Of a stretch of DNA of 49,619 nucleotides, positions 26,764 to 35,975 are shown piece by piece. This DNA is from an uncultured Hyphomicrobiales bacterium (lineage in GTDB: Bacteria > Pseudomonadota > Alphaproteobacteria > Rhizobiales > Beijerinckiaceae), in NCBI GenBank assembly GCA_903884435.1, contig CAISEY010000024.1:1-49619 (forward strand), given 5' to 3'. The translations under genes and the position numbers were made by a program. The notes under the pieces are model-generated. The model saw only the letters and a list, made by a program, of their open reading frames with translations. It was not told the DNA's origin and did no database searches. How positions within the stretch are numbered: position 1 is the stretch's first letter; every line of letters starts with the position of its first letter.

Positions 26764-27482
26764 TGCGCGGCCGCAATTGAAAGGGTCGTCGCTTCGTCGG
26801 CGACGATCTGGCCGGAGCGAAGGCGAATGGTCCGGTCGCAGCGGGCCGCGAGCGAATTGTCGTGGGTCACCAGAACGAGCGTGGCTCCGCGCTCGCGTCG
26901 CAGGGCGAACATCAATTCGACGATCGACTTGCCCGAATCTTCGTCGAGATTGCCTGTCGGTTCGTCGGCGACGAGAATTGCCGGGTTTGGCGCGAGGGCT
27001 CTCGCCAGCGCCACGCGTTGCTGTTCGCCGCCGGATAGCTGCGATGGATAATGGGACATGCGTTCGCCCAGACCAACCGCGCGAAGCTCCCTGGCCGCGA
27101 TTTCGAAAGCGTCCGCCCTGCCGGCGAGTTCCAGGGGAATCGAGACGTTTTCCAGCGCCGTCATGGTGGGAATGAGGTGGAATGACTGGAAGACAATTCC
27201 AATTTTCGCGCCGCGAAATCGCGCGAGGGAATCTTCATCCATGCGCTCGATTCTCCGGCTATCAATGGAAATCGTCCCGGAATCGGGCCGCTCCAGACCC
27301 GCGATGGTCATCAGCAGCGTGGATTTTCCCGAGCCCGAGGGCCCCACGAGGCCTACCGCCTCACCCGCGCCTATTTTCAGGGAAATTCCCTTGAGTATAT
27401 GGACGCGGGCCGCTCCCCGTCCCAGACTGAGTTGAATGTCGTTCAATTCAATCATGGGGGCCGCCGGGCCGGAGACTGACAT
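26760..27482 (-). CDS. ABC exporter ATP-binding protein (YbbA family)
   Basis: 240 residues from ATG 27482. ATGs at 27497, 27491 and 27455 are also in frame. Walker A GPSGSGKST, the signature LSGGEQQRVALARAL, Walker B ILVADEPTGNLDE and the switch VTHDNSLA are all intact. It belongs to the LolD/MacB/YbbA class that powers FtsX-type permeases. Its chosen start codon lies on the same CATG as the tesA start on the other strand. The ybbA-ybbP-tesA association is also known from Escherichia coli, which supports the assignment. Confidence 0.92.
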   Translation of the reverse strand: MSVSGPAAPMIELNDIQLSLGRGAARVHILKGISLKIGAGEAVGLVGPSGSGKSTLLMTIAGLERPDSGTISIDSRRIERMDEDSLARFRGAKIGIVFQSFHLIPTMTALENVSIPLELAGRADAFEIAARELRAVGLGERMSHYPSQLSGGEQQRVALARALAPNPAILVADEPTGNLDEDSGKSIVELMFALRRERGATLVLVTHDNSLAARCDRTIRLRSGQIVADEATTLSIAAAQ

Positions 27483-28197
27483 GTCGGGCATTTCCATTGA
27501 AAAATTCGCCTCGCGGCGAGACGGAGCAAGCCACTCATATGGGGATCGGCGGCGATTCGTCCATTTTCTCGGAGTTATTTTGACCGTTGTCGCAACGATC
27601 GGCGGTTCTGCGCGCGGACAGGCGGATGGCAAGCCCGTGCGGATCGTCGTCCTCGGCGACAGCCTGACCGCGGGCTATATGTTGCCGGGCGCCGCGGCTT
27701 TCCCGGCTGTCCTCGAGCGGTCGCTGCGCTCGGCGGGAATGAATGTCGAGGTCGTCAACGCCGGCGTTTCCGGAGACACGTCCACCGGAGGCCTCGAGCG
27801 GCTCGACTGGGCGATTGGCGAGGGAGCCGATGCGTTGATCGTCGAACTTGGCGCCAACGACATGTTGCGCGGCCTGAATCCGGATATAACCTACCACGCG
27901 CTCGGGGAGATCGTGGCCAGGGCAAAGAGCCGGAACATCCGGGTATTGCTGGCGGGCATGGTCGCCGCCCCGGGAATCGGGCGCGAGTACGAGGAACGTT
28001 TCAACGGAATTTTCGCGCGCGTTTCCAGAGAGCAGGACGTGCCGCTCTACGGATTTTTTCTCGATGGCGTCGCGGGCGAGCCCAAACTGCAACTGGGCGA
28101 CGGGATGCATCCGAACACCGCCGGGGTCGAGATCATTGTCGGTAGAATCCTTCCGATGGTCCGGGAACTGGTCGCGCCGCTGGCTACGCGGTCGTGA
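27481..28197 (+). CDS. tesA: SGNH arylesterase / lysophospholipase TesA
   Basis: 238 residues from ATG 27481, which has GGAG six bases upstream. The N-terminus is a basic stretch followed by a hydrophobic core (26-42, FVHFLGVILTVVATIGG) ending at ARG-Q, so export to the periplasm is likely although the n-region is long. Block I is GDSLTAG (59-65, Ser61), block III is GANDML, and block V is DGMHPN with the catalytic Asp and His. The enzyme hydrolyses acyl esters or thioesters. It is divergent from the exporter pair. thpR follows with a 4-base overlap if GTG 28194 is used. Confidence 0.92.
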   Translation: MSGISIEKFASRRDGASHSYGDRRRFVHFLGVILTVVATIGGSARGQADGKPVRIVVLGDSLTAGYMLPGAAAFPAVLERSLRSAGMNVEVVNAGVSGDTSTGGLERLDWAIGEGADALIVELGANDMLRGLNPDITYHALGEIVARAKSRNIRVLLAGMVAAPGIGREYEERFNGIFARVSREQDVPLYGFFLDGVAGEPKLQLGDGMHPNTAGVEIIVGRILPMVRELVAPLATRS

Positions 28198-28826
28198 GTC
28201 CCGTTTCGGGTGATCCGGGCGGATTTGCCAGGGCCATGAATTTTTCGGACACGGGGGAGGTTGAAATTCCGAGGCTGTTCACGGGCATCCAGATACCGGA
28301 AGAGATTTCGTCGGAACTTTCCCTGGTGCGAGGCGGGCTTTCGGGCGCGCGCTGGATCGAGCCGGCGGACTACCATGTGACGTTGCGATTCCTCGGCGAC
28401 GTGAGCGTGGAAATTGCCGAGCATTTTTGTTTTGAACTTGGTCGGCGTGAAAAACCCGCGCTTGCCTTGTCTTTCGATGGCCTCTCTTTCTTCGGCGGCT
28501 CCAGACCGCGCGCCCTGATCGCGCAAATCAAGCCGACGTCCGGGCTGCACCTGCAGGCCGACCATGAACGCGTCGCGCGAAAGGCGGGTCTTGTCCCGGA
28601 AACCAGAAAATTCACGCCACATGTGACTATTGCCCGTCTGAGCGGGGTCAGGCCGGAGTCGGTCGCGGGTTATCTCTCCGGACGGGGATTTTTGGCGAGC
28701 AACGAATTCAGGGCCCGAGAATTCGTGGTTTATTCATCCAGAGGATCAACCGGAGGCGGTCCGTACGTTGTCGAGGCCGTCTATCCACTTCGGGACGAAG
28801 GCTCCGGGTTGGCTGGAATTTCCTGA
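28194..28826 (+). CDS. thpR: RNA 2',3'-cyclic phosphodiesterase ThpR (2'-5' RNA ligase family)
   Basis: 210 residues from GTG 28194, whose GTGA overlaps the tesA stop. ATG 28236 (MNFSDTGEVEIPRLF) is a good alternative, because homology begins at PRLFTGIQIP. Both catalytic HxTx motifs are present: HVTL (61-64) and HVTI (143-146). The two-lobed 2H phosphoesterase length is normal. The enzymes hydrolyse 2',3'-cyclic phosphates on RNA and can join 2'-5' ends in vitro. The gene converges with the SDR gene, nine bases from its stop, with no terminator seen. Confidence 0.92.
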   Translation: MSPVSGDPGGFARAMNFSDTGEVEIPRLFTGIQIPEEISSELSLVRGGLSGARWIEPADYHVTLRFLGDVSVEIAEHFCFELGRREKPALALSFDGLSFFGGSRPRALIAQIKPTSGLHLQADHERVARKAGLVPETRKFTPHVTIARLSGVRPESVAGYLSGRGFLASNEFRAREFVVYSSRGSTGGGPYVVEAVYPLRDEGSGLAGIS

Positions 28827-28835
28827 AGGCGTCGT

Positions 28836-29621
28836 CTATTTCGGCGCGAGCCGGATAGCTCCGTCGAGCCGGATCGCGCCGCCATTGAGCATGTCGTTTT
28901 CGCAAATGGACTGGACGAGTTGCGCGTATTCGTCCGGCCGGCCAAGCCTCGACGGGAAAGGAACGCTCGCGGCGAGTGACGTTCGGGCAGCTTCCGGAAG
29001 CCCATCGAAAAGCGGCGTATAGAACAGTCCGGGAAGAATGGTCATCGCGCGAATTCCGAAAGAGGCGAGATCGCGCGCGATCGGAAGGGTCATGCCCATG
29101 ACGCCAGCCTTCGAGGCGGAATAGGCCGCCTGTCCTGTCTGTCCATCTTCAGCGGCGACCGAAGACGTGGTGATCACGACGCCGCGCTGGCCGTCGGCGT
29201 CCAGAGGCGGCGCCGCGGCCATGGCCACCGTCGATTTGGTGATCATGTGAAACGTGCCCACGAGATTGATCATGATCGTTTTCTGAAACGTCGCGAGATC
29301 GTGCGCGAGCAATTCACCGGAGTCGCGTTTCTTCGTCACGGTTCTCCGGCCTGGCGCTATGCCGGCGCAATTCACAAGCACCCGTTCGATCCCATGGGCG
29401 GCGCGCGCCGCCGCGAAAGCCGCGTCCACCGACGTTTCGCTGGTAACGTCGGCTTCGTAAAATCGTCCGCCAATTTCGTCCGCGACTTTTTCACCTCTGT
29501 CCTTTTGAAGATCGAAGATCGCGACGCGCACGCCGAGCCCCGCCAGTCTGCGCGCGGTCGCTTCGCCAAGCCCGGACGCGCCGCCCGTCACGATCGCCGC
29601 GATGCTGGAATCGAGTTTCAT
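28836..29621 (-). CDS. SDR-family 3-hydroxyacyl-CoA dehydrogenase (HSD10-like)
   Basis: 261 residues from ATG 29621. The NAD site is VTGGASGLGEA (11-21). NCAG follows, and the catalytic triad is Ser in TTSSVAAEDGQTGQ with YSASK (Tyr, Lys). The long insert between NCAG and the catalytic Ser, the ILPGLFYTPLFDGLP segment and the GGAIRLDGAIRL ending resemble type II 3-hydroxyacyl-CoA / 2-methyl-3-hydroxybutyryl-CoA dehydrogenases. Branched-chain or short-chain acyl-CoA oxidation is therefore likely, but substrate choice is inference. It lies 56 bases downstream of the 2-hydroxyacid dehydrogenase gene, possibly in the same transcript. Confidence 0.88.
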   Translation of the reverse strand: MKLDSSIAAIVTGGASGLGEATARRLAGLGVRVAIFDLQKDRGEKVADEIGGRFYEADVTSETSVDAAFAAARAAHGIERVLVNCAGIAPGRRTVTKKRDSGELLAHDLATFQKTIMINLVGTFHMITKSTVAMAAAPPLDADGQRGVVITTSSVAAEDGQTGQAAYSASKAGVMGMTLPIARDLASFGIRAMTILPGLFYTPLFDGLPEAARTSLAASVPFPSRLGRPDEYAQLVQSICENDMLNGGAIRLDGAIRLAPK

Positions 29622-29677
29622 GTTTGTCTCTCCAGTGGATCGCCAGAGTGTAAAACGGGTCCGGCGAGCCGGCGCAA

Positions 29678-30628
29678 TCAGTCGAAAGGATAAACGCCTG
29701 GCTCGGGTCGCCAAGCATGGGATATGCCATGTATTCCAGAACGCAGCATGGCCGCCCATGAATCGCGCGTCGTCGCGCCAATATGTGGAGACGCGAAAAA
29801 ATTCGGGACATCGAGCAGGGGATTTCCATTCGCGGGCTCGACCGCGAAAACGTCGAAGGCCGCGCCCGCAAGACGCCCGCTCTCGAGGCGCTCCTTTAGC
29901 GCGATTTCATCGACCATGTTGCCGCGGGCGCAGTTGATCAGGACCGAACTCGGCTTCATGCGGTCGAGCACGGCGCCGGTGTACATCCCGATCGTGGACT
30001 CGTTGCGCGACAGATGGATGGTCAGCACGTCCGAGCGCGCCCATAATTCCTCGGCGTCGACGACCTCGACGTTCCAGTCCTTGCAGAAAGCGCTTATATC
30101 CACGCGGTCGCAGGCCAGGAGCCTGACGCCATAGGGCTGAAGAAGCTTGATCACTTCCTTGCCAATGAATCCGCAGCCGTGAACGCCAACGGTGCGACCG
30201 CGCAGGTCTCCACCGAAACCGACAGGCCCCGTCCAGCGTCCGCGCCGGAGCAAATTGGAAAATTCATGCACTCGCCGAAGGGCGAACACCATGTAACAGA
30301 CCGCGAGTTCCGAGACCGACACTTTGTTGATGCCCGGCGCCCACCACATCTTGATATCGTGCCGGTTCAGGATAGCGGGGTCGATATGATCGACGCCCGC
30401 GGAACACAGCGACACCACCTTGAGTTCCGGGAGGCTGGCGCAAACCTTGTCCGAAAAACGGTCGAGACCGATCACCGCGGCGTCGTGGCCCTTCAAATAG
30501 GCGATCAGTTCATCCTCGTCGAAACGAGACCGGTCAGTCCGGAATTTCGTGCCGGGAAAGGCGGTCTCGAGTTCCGCCCGGATCTCGGGGAAAAAATCAA
30601 AATAGGGAATTGTGACGGCGACGCGCAT
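29678..30628 (-). CDS. D-isomer-specific 2-hydroxyacid dehydrogenase
   Basis: 316 residues from ATG 30628. The N-terminal substrate domain carries SLCSAGVDHID. The NAD domain has GVHGCGFIGKEV. The catalytic residues are Arg in NCARGNMVDE, Glu in FAVEPANGNPLL and His in SPHIGATTRDSW. The protein is in the broad phosphoglycerate/glyoxylate/lactate dehydrogenase family. It lacks the extra C-terminal ACT domain of many SerA enzymes, so serine synthesis is less likely. Substrate is not assignable. It diverges from the binding-protein gene across about 119 bases. Confidence 0.88.
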   Translation of the reverse strand: MRVAVTIPYFDFFPEIRAELETAFPGTKFRTDRSRFDEDELIAYLKGHDAAVIGLDRFSDKVCASLPELKVVSLCSAGVDHIDPAILNRHDIKMWWAPGINKVSVSELAVCYMVFALRRVHEFSNLLRRGRWTGPVGFGGDLRGRTVGVHGCGFIGKEVIKLLQPYGVRLLACDRVDISAFCKDWNVEVVDAEELWARSDVLTIHLSRNESTIGMYTGAVLDRMKPSSVLINCARGNMVDEIALKERLESGRLAGAAFDVFAVEPANGNPLLDVPNFFASPHIGATTRDSWAAMLRSGIHGISHAWRPEPGVYPFD

Positions 30629-30747
30629 GATGAAACACCCTTTGTTCGTCCGCAGGCTATCAGGGATGCGCGGACGAGCAAGTGTTGACAACCCGACCGG
30701 GGGGATCAAACTCCGGTCCAGCGATGGTGGGAGCGAGACGGGGGCAA

Positions 30748-31785
30748 ATGTTCAAATCCAGATGGCTTTCGTGGTGTTTCGGATCGTTGATCGGGGCGCT
30801 TCTCGCGACTCCGTCCGCGCTTGCCGCCGACGCGGCGTTGATCGAGGCCGCCCGCGGAGAGGGTCGGGTCGTCTGGTACACGGGGTTTGTCATTGAACAG
30901 CTCGCGCGCCCCCTCGCCGAGGCTTTCGAGGCGAAATATGGCGTCAGGGTCGAATATGTCCGCGCCAATTCGGCGGATCAGGTGTTGCGCATCCTGAACG
31001 AGGCAAAGGCTGGCAAGGTCATGTCCGATGTCTTCGACGGCGCGATTGGCGCGTCGACGCTCAAGAAAGAGAAGGTTCTGGCCTCCTACATTCCACAATC
31101 AGCGGCGAACTATCCAAAGGAACTCGTCGATCCCGAGAAGTTCTGGACGGGTGTCAATGTCTACGTGCTGATGCCGGCTTTCAACACCGATCTTGTTCAC
31201 AGGGGCGACGAGCCACGAAGCTGGGAGGATTTTCTCGATCCGAAATGGCGCGGCAAGTTTGCCTGGAGCAGCAGCATGTCGGCCGCTGGCGCTCCCGGAT
31301 TTATCGCCACGGTGCTCAAGGAATATGGCGAAGAAAAAGGCATGAATTATTTGCGCAGGCTCGCCGCTCAAAAGATCGCGAGTATCGACGGCGCCGGACG
31401 AGCCGTGACAGATCAGGTGATCGCTGGCGAATACGCGATCGGGCTCCATATTTTCAACAATCAACCGGCCATGATGGCTCGCGCTGGCGCCCCCATAGCG
31501 GCGCTTCCGATCTTGCCAGCGACGGCGACGCTCAACACCGTGTCGGTGGTCGCGGGCGCGCCGCACCCGAGCGCCGCGCGATTGTTCGTGGATTTTTTGC
31601 TCTCGGGCGAGGGGCAAAAGGTCGTCGCGGCGGGCGACTATGTCCCGGCGGATCCGCAAACCCCGCCGAAGGATCCTTCGCTCCGGCCGGATGGCGTGAA
31701 ACTGCGCGCACTCTATTTTTCGCCCGAGGAGCTCGAGGCCGGAATCGCGAAATGGGGCGGACTCTACCGGGACCTTTTCAGGTGA
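30748..31785 (+). CDS. Iron(III)-type ABC transporter substrate-binding protein
   Basis: 345 residues from ATG 30748, chosen because a purine-rich GGGGG lies upstream and a clean signal peptide follows (basic FKSR, hydrophobic core to ATPSALA, cleavage before ADAAL). The mature part matches class II periplasmic binding proteins of the FbpA/AfuA type: GRVVWYTGF, FEAKYGVRVEYVRANSADQ, PRSWEDFLDPKWRGKF and FVDFLLSGEGQKV. Such proteins bind ferric iron, or in some cases organophosphonates or thiamine. No permease or ATPase partner lies nearby, so it is an orphan here. Confidence 0.88.
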   Translation: MFKSRWLSWCFGSLIGALLATPSALAADAALIEAARGEGRVVWYTGFVIEQLARPLAEAFEAKYGVRVEYVRANSADQVLRILNEAKAGKVMSDVFDGAIGASTLKKEKVLASYIPQSAANYPKELVDPEKFWTGVNVYVLMPAFNTDLVHRGDEPRSWEDFLDPKWRGKFAWSSSMSAAGAPGFIATVLKEYGEEKGMNYLRRLAAQKIASIDGAGRAVTDQVIAGEYAIGLHIFNNQPAMMARAGAPIAALPILPATATLNTVSVVAGAPHPSAARLFVDFLLSGEGQKVVAAGDYVPADPQTPPKDPSLRPDGVKLRALYFSPEELEAGIAKWGGLYRDLFR

Positions 31786-31801
31786 TTTTCGGGTCCGGTC
31801 C

Positions 31802-31821
31802 GGACTTTCGCTGGAAAGTCC
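31802..31821. terminator. Weak hairpin between convergent genes
   Basis: A perfect 8-bp stem, GGACTTTC/GAAAGTCC, with a 4-base loop lies between the binding-protein stop and the HNH stop. No T tract follows on the plus strand or the minus strand, so factor-independent termination is doubtful. Confidence 0.35.
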
Positions 31822-31828
31822 TGCGATT

Positions 31829-32413
31829 TCAGGGTTCGAGGGGCGAATCCCAGTAAAGATAATCAAGCCAGCTTTCATGCAGGTAGTTCGGCGGGAACAA
31901 TCGCCCGTTGTGGTGGAGGTCGCCGACCGTGGGCTGCCACGGAGCGCGGAATGGAAGCATGCGGGCTTCCGCCGGCAGCCGGTCCGCCTTGCGCAGATTG
32001 CACGTCGAGCAAGCGGCGACGACATTTTCCCAGGTCGTGGTTCCGCCTTTCGAGCGGGGAATCACATGGTCGAAAGTGAGGTCATCGCGAGCGCCGCAGT
32101 ACTGGCACGAAAAACGGTCGCGCAAAAAAACATTGAAACGGGTGAAAGCGGGAAATCGCGAGGGCTTGATATAGGTTTTCAGGGACACGACCGATGGAAG
32201 GCGCATTTCGAACGTCGGACTTCTGACGCTTCGTTCGTATTGCGAAACGATATTTACCCGGTCGAGGAACACGGCCTTGATCGCGTCCTGCCAGGACCAT
32301 AGCGACAGGGGGTAATAGCTCAGCGGACGAAAGTCCGCGTTGAGCACCAGCGCCGGACAGGCTTCCGGCGAAGCGGCAGGCTGGAAGTGAACCGTCAAAT
32401 CCGGACACCTCAT
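31829..32413 (-). CDS. HNH endonuclease-fold protein
   Basis: 194 residues. An N-terminal domain of about 85 residues (PALVLNADFRPLSYYPLSLW) precedes the HNH core. Zinc cysteines are CQYC (103-106) and CSTC (135-138), with His116 in DHVIPRSKGG and Asn130 in TWENVV. This arrangement is typical of a chromosomal HNH family that is widely conserved in alphaproteobacteria, rather than a homing or phage enzyme. Cellular role unknown; DNA nicking or processing is inferred only from the fold. It stands alone between a convergent gene and the hbd operon. Confidence 0.9.
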   Translation of the reverse strand: MRCPDLTVHFQPAASPEACPALVLNADFRPLSYYPLSLWSWQDAIKAVFLDRVNIVSQYERSVRSPTFEMRLPSVVSLKTYIKPSRFPAFTRFNVFLRDRFSCQYCGARDDLTFDHVIPRSKGGTTTWENVVAACSTCNLRKADRLPAEARMLPFRAPWQPTVGDLHHNGRLFPPNYLHESWLDYLYWDSPLEP

Positions 32414-32508
32414 TTCGCACGCGGTTGATCGAACCCGAAGCGACGAGCGTCCTTATCTAATAGCAGCGTGACGGACTTGTGAAGGGGCGCCGCCGCGCGA
32501 AAACGGGT

Positions 32509-33390
32509 CTACCTCGTCGGAACGGGCGTCCCGCTCCGGTAATCATAAAATCCGCGTCGGGTCTTGCGTCCCAGCCAGCCGGCCTCGACGTATTTCACGA
32601 GGAGCGGGCAAGGCCGGTATTTTGAGTCCGCAAGTCCCTCGTGAAGCACTTGCATGACCGACAGACAAGTGTCGAGACCGATGAAATCCGCGAGCTGCAG
32701 GGGGCCCATGGGATGGTTCGCACCGAGCTTCATCGCAGTGTCGATCGCCTCGACGGACCCGACGCCCTCGTACAGGGTGTAGATGGCCTCGTTGATCATC
32801 GGGAGCAGAATTCTGTTCACGATGAACGCCGGGAAATCCTCCGAAACCGTTGAAGTCTTGCCGAGGCGTTCGATCAGGGCGCGCGCGGCCTGAAAAGTCG
32901 AATCTTCCGTCGCGATTCCCCGGATGAGTTCGACGAGCTGCATGCGCGGCACCGGATTCATGAAGTGAATTCCGATGAATTTTTCCGGTCGATCCGTGAC
33001 TGACGCGAGCCGCGTGATCGAAATGGAAGAGGTGTTCGAGCCGAGCAGGGCCTCCGGCTTCAGGGAGGGACAGAGTCGCGCGAAGATCTTGCGCTTGATC
33101 TCTTCGTTTTCCGTGGCGGCTTCGATCACGAGATCGCAAGTCCCGAGATCGGCGTAATCCGGAGCCGGCTTGATCCGGGCCAGCGCTGATTTCCGGTCGC
33201 TCTCCTGAAGAAGGCTCTTGGCGACGTCCCGGGCGAGGTTTCCGTCGATCGTTGCGAGACCGGAGTTGATCCGCTCTTCGGAAACGTCGTTGAGCATGAC
33301 GTTGAAGCCCGCGACCGAGAAAACCTGGGCTATGCCATTCCCCATCTGGCCGGCGCCAATGACGCCAATTGTCCTGATATCGATTGCCAT
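32509..33390 (-). CDS. hbd: 3-hydroxybutyryl-CoA dehydrogenase
   Basis: A 293-residue NAD(P)-dependent dehydrogenase. The Rossmann loop is VIGAGQMGNGIA (9-20). SNTSSISIT and HFMNPVPRMQLVE (with the catalytic His) follow, and the C-terminal helical domain has FIVNRILLPMINEA and the GANHPMGPLQLADFIGLDT segment. It interconverts acetoacetyl-CoA and (S)-3-hydroxybutyryl-CoA. It sits 62 bases after etfA on the same strand, so etfB-etfA-hbd is a likely operon linking acyl-CoA oxidation to electron transfer. Confidence 0.94.
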   Translation of the reverse strand: MAIDIRTIGVIGAGQMGNGIAQVFSVAGFNVMLNDVSEERINSGLATIDGNLARDVAKSLLQESDRKSALARIKPAPDYADLGTCDLVIEAATENEEIKRKIFARLCPSLKPEALLGSNTSSISITRLASVTDRPEKFIGIHFMNPVPRMQLVELIRGIATEDSTFQAARALIERLGKTSTVSEDFPAFIVNRILLPMINEAIYTLYEGVGSVEAIDTAMKLGANHPMGPLQLADFIGLDTCLSVMQVLHEGLADSKYRPCPLLVKYVEAGWLGRKTRRGFYDYRSGTPVPTR

Positions 33391-33452
33391 GCGTCCCGTT
33401 GCCTTTCCGGACCAATCATAAGCGAAGTTCGCCCGTCGCCCAGACGTTCCGC

Positions 33453-34397
33453 CTAGCTCTTCAGTTTCGCGAGTTCGGCGTCAAGTTCGGGCAGGGCCTT
33501 GTAGAGATCCGCCACGAGCCCGTAGTCGGCCACCTGAAAGATCGGAGCTTCCTCGTCCTTGTTGATCGCCACGATGACCTTGGAATCCTTCATGCCCGCG
33601 AGGTGCTGTATCGCGCCGGAAATCCCGACCGCGATATACAGCTCCGGCGCGACAACCTTTCCCGTCTGACCAACCTGCCAGTCGTTGGGGGCGTATCCGG
33701 CGTCAACGGCCGCGCGCGAGGCACCCATGGCGGCGCCAAGCTTGTCCGCGACGGGTTCGATGTAGATTTTGAAGTTTTCGGCGTTTTGCATCGCGCGACC
33801 GCCGGAAATGATGATACGCGCCGCGGTGAGTTCCGGTCGATCCGTTTTGGCGATGGCTTCGCCCTTGAACGCCGAAAGACCGGGATCGGCGGCCGCCGCG
33901 ATGGTTTCTATCGACGCGGAAGCCGTCTCGGGCGCGGCCTGGAACGCGGTCGTGCGCACCGTGATGACTTTTTTCGCGTCCAGTGATTTGACGGTCTGGA
34001 TGGCGTTTCCGGCATAAATGGGGCGTTCGAACGTATCCGGCGCCACGACCTTGATGATTTCCGAGACCTGCATCACGTCGAGGAGCGCGGCGACGCGCGG
34101 CATGACGTTTTTCGCTCCCGGCGTCGCGCTCGACACAATGGCGTCGTAGCTGGCCGCGAGGGAAACAATCAGCGCCGACGTCGGTTCGGCGAGCTGATGC
34201 CCGTAGGCGGGAGAATCCGCGAGAAGAACTTTTTCAACGCCTTCGAACCTGGCCGCCGCTTCGGCCGCCGCGCGGCAATCGCTACCCGCGACCAGGACGT
34301 GGACGGGCGCGCCAAGTTGCCTCGCGGCGGTCACGACCTTTGGAATTGCGTCGCTGAGCTTGCCCTTGATGAGATCGGCGAAAACCAGCGTCGACAT
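33453..34397 (-). CDS. etfA: Electron transfer flavoprotein alpha subunit
   Basis: 314 residues. The C-terminal FAD domain is complete: [13 protein letters not shown], then [22 protein letters not shown]-like (read here in two parts), [15 protein letters not shown] and [12 protein letters not shown]. EtfA holds FAD and pairs with EtfB, accepting electrons from acyl-CoA dehydrogenases (including the Mcd encoded at 12.5 kb) and passing them to ETF:ubiquinone oxidoreductase. Its ATG shares one base with the etfB stop (TGATG), which is tight coupling. Confidence 0.96.
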   Translation of the reverse strand: MSTLVFADLIKGKLSDAIPKVVTAARQLGAPVHVLVAGSDCRAAAEAAARFEGVEKVLLADSPAYGHQLAEPTSALIVSLAASYDAIVSSATPGAKNVMPRVAALLDVMQVSEIIKVVAPDTFERPIYAGNAIQTVKSLDAKKVITVRTTAFQAAPETASASIETIAAAADPGLSAFKGEAIAKTDRPELTAARIIISGGRAMQNAENFKIYIEPVADKLGAAMGASRAAVDAGYAPNDWQVGQTGKVVAPELYIAVGISGAIQHLAGMKDSKVIVAINKDEEAPIFQVADYGLVADLYKALPELDAELAKLKS

Positions 34398-35146
34398 CAG
34401 AGCACTCCCGCTTCGTTTTTCAGTTTGCCGACGAGTTCGGCCACCGAGGCGACTTTCGCGCCGCCTTTCCGTCCCGCTGGCTCCGCGGTGCGAAGAATTT
34501 GCAGTCTTGGAGAGACATCGACGCCGAAGTCGGCGGGTGTTTTTTCATCGATCGGCTTTTTCTTGGCTTTCATGATGTTGGGCAGCGACGCGTAGCGCGG
34601 CTCGTTCAGCCGCAAGTCCGTGGTTACCACCGCCGGAAGTTTCAGCGTCACGGTTTGCAAACCACCGTCGACTTCGCGCGTCACGTCGACGCTCCCGTCG
34701 CCGATTTCGACCTTCGACGCGAAGGTGCCTTGGCCCCAGCCAAGCAGCGCCGCCAGCATTTGCCCGGTTTGGTTGCAATCGTCGTCAATCGCCTGTTTGC
34801 CGAGGATCACGAGGCCAGGCTGTTCCGCGAGCGCGACGCCCTTGATGATTTTCGCCACGGCGAGCGGCTCCACGGCGCCATCCGTTTTCACGAGAACGCC
34901 ACGGTCAGCGCCCATCGCCAGCGCGGTGCGAATCGTCTCCGACGCCTGGGCAGGACCGATGGAAATAACGATGACTTCGGTCGCCTTGCCAGCTTCCTTC
35001 AGGCGGAGGGCTTCCTCGACGGCAATTTCGTCGAATGGATTCATGGACATTTTTACGTTGGCGAGTTCCACGCCGGACCCATCGCCCTTGACGCGGACCT
35101 TCACGTTGTAATCGACGACGCGCTTGACAGGCACGAGAATTTTCAT
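34397..35146 (-). CDS. etfB: Electron transfer flavoprotein beta subunit
   Basis: 249 residues from ATG 35146 ([14 protein letters not shown]). An ATG three codons earlier (35155) directly abuts GGAG, whereas 35146 lies nine bases from it, so the second ATG is the better start. The AMP-binding motif area reads [12 protein letters not shown], and [20 protein letters not shown] is the family signature. The C-terminal recognition loop region ([16 protein letters not shown]) is conserved. It is the first gene of etfB-etfA-hbd. Confidence 0.96.
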   Translation of the reverse strand: MKILVPVKRVVDYNVKVRVKGDGSGVELANVKMSMNPFDEIAVEEALRLKEAGKATEVIVISIGPAQASETIRTALAMGADRGVLVKTDGAVEPLAVAKIIKGVALAEQPGLVILGKQAIDDDCNQTGQMLAALLGWGQGTFASKVEIGDGSVDVTREVDGGLQTVTLKLPAVVTTDLRLNEPRYASLPNIMKAKKKPIDEKTPADFGVDVSPRLQILRTAEPAGRKGGAKVASVAELVGKLKNEAGVL

Positions 35147-35213
35147 TCGGGGCATCTCCTCTCGAAAGGCTGCTCCAGGACACGTGGTTTGGTAATGTCG
35201 CCGCCCGGCATAG

Positions 35214-35921
35214 TCAATTCACTGGAAAAACCTTCGGGGCGCGCGATCGGAGAATGGGCGCCTCCCTTCTTTTCAGCCACGGCGTCAGCGCGGCGCCGGC
35301 GAGGAAGCCGCCGACGTGAGCCCAATATCCGACTTCCGTGGCGTGGATCGTGAGGGCCGAGTAAATCTGGAACAGGAACCACAATCCGAGGCACCAGAAG
35401 GCCGAAACGCGAAGCGGGATGAATTGCAGAGCGAGCCCGAATATTTTCGCGCCCGGGTACAAGAGCAGATAGGCGGCGATCACGCCCGCGATCGCGCCGG
35501 ACGCGCCGATCAATGGCGCTTCGGACAACGGATCCATGAACGCGTAGAGCAGCGATCCCGCGACGCCGGACAGAGTGTAAAACAGGAGGAACCGCGCGGG
35601 TCCCATGGCGTCCTCCACGTTGTCGCCGAACACCCAGAGGAACGCCATGTTTCCCGCGAGGTGTGTAAATCCGCCGTGAAGGAACATGCCCGTGAGCAGC
35701 GTCAGGGGCGCGGGAATGATCGCGAGCCCCCTGGCCAGGGCAGCATGATCGAAGAGCACGGCGGGAATCAAACCCAGAGCAAGGTCGAGTCTCGCCGTAT
35801 CGCCAAGAAGTCCCGCGCGTTCTGCGATGAAGACGATGATGTTGGCGGCGATCAACGCTTGCGTGATCCATGCCCGCCGCAAAAACTTCAGCGTCACGCC
35901 ATCATGCAGGGGAAAAAACAT
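35214..35921 (-). CDS. Rhomboid family intramembrane serine protease
   Basis: 235 residues with six predicted helices. Catalytic Ser141 lies in GASGAIAG and catalytic His202 in the AHVGGFLAG segment of the last helix. His87 and Asn91 in HLAGN stabilise the oxyanion. The N-terminal cytoplasmic part is short. Rhomboids cut helices of membrane proteins; the target here is unknown. It lies 67 bases from the etfB start on the same strand and follows the adenosyltransferase gene. Confidence 0.92.
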   Translation of the reverse strand: MFFPLHDGVTLKFLRRAWITQALIAANIIVFIAERAGLLGDTARLDLALGLIPAVLFDHAALARGLAIIPAPLTLLTGMFLHGGFTHLAGNMAFLWVFGDNVEDAMGPARFLLFYTLSGVAGSLLYAFMDPLSEAPLIGASGAIAGVIAAYLLLYPGAKIFGLALQFIPLRVSAFWCLGLWFLFQIYSALTIHATEVGYWAHVGGFLAGAALTPWLKRREAPILRSRAPKVFPVN

Positions 35922-35975
35922 CTCTGACGCTCTTTTTTGGATCGAGCACGGTTTCTTCCTTCGCCGGGTCTTCCA

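Noticed and set aside
31832-31852. tRNA-like GGTTCGA arm
   Set aside because: The GGGTTCG...CGAATCCC element is within and just before the 3' end of the HNH gene and has no acceptor, anticodon or D-arm partner.
31829-32413. HNH protein as a mobile or phage-defence nuclease
   Set aside because: No restriction, toxin, integrase or repeat neighbours are present, and the domain plan matches a chromosomal housekeeping-type HNH family.
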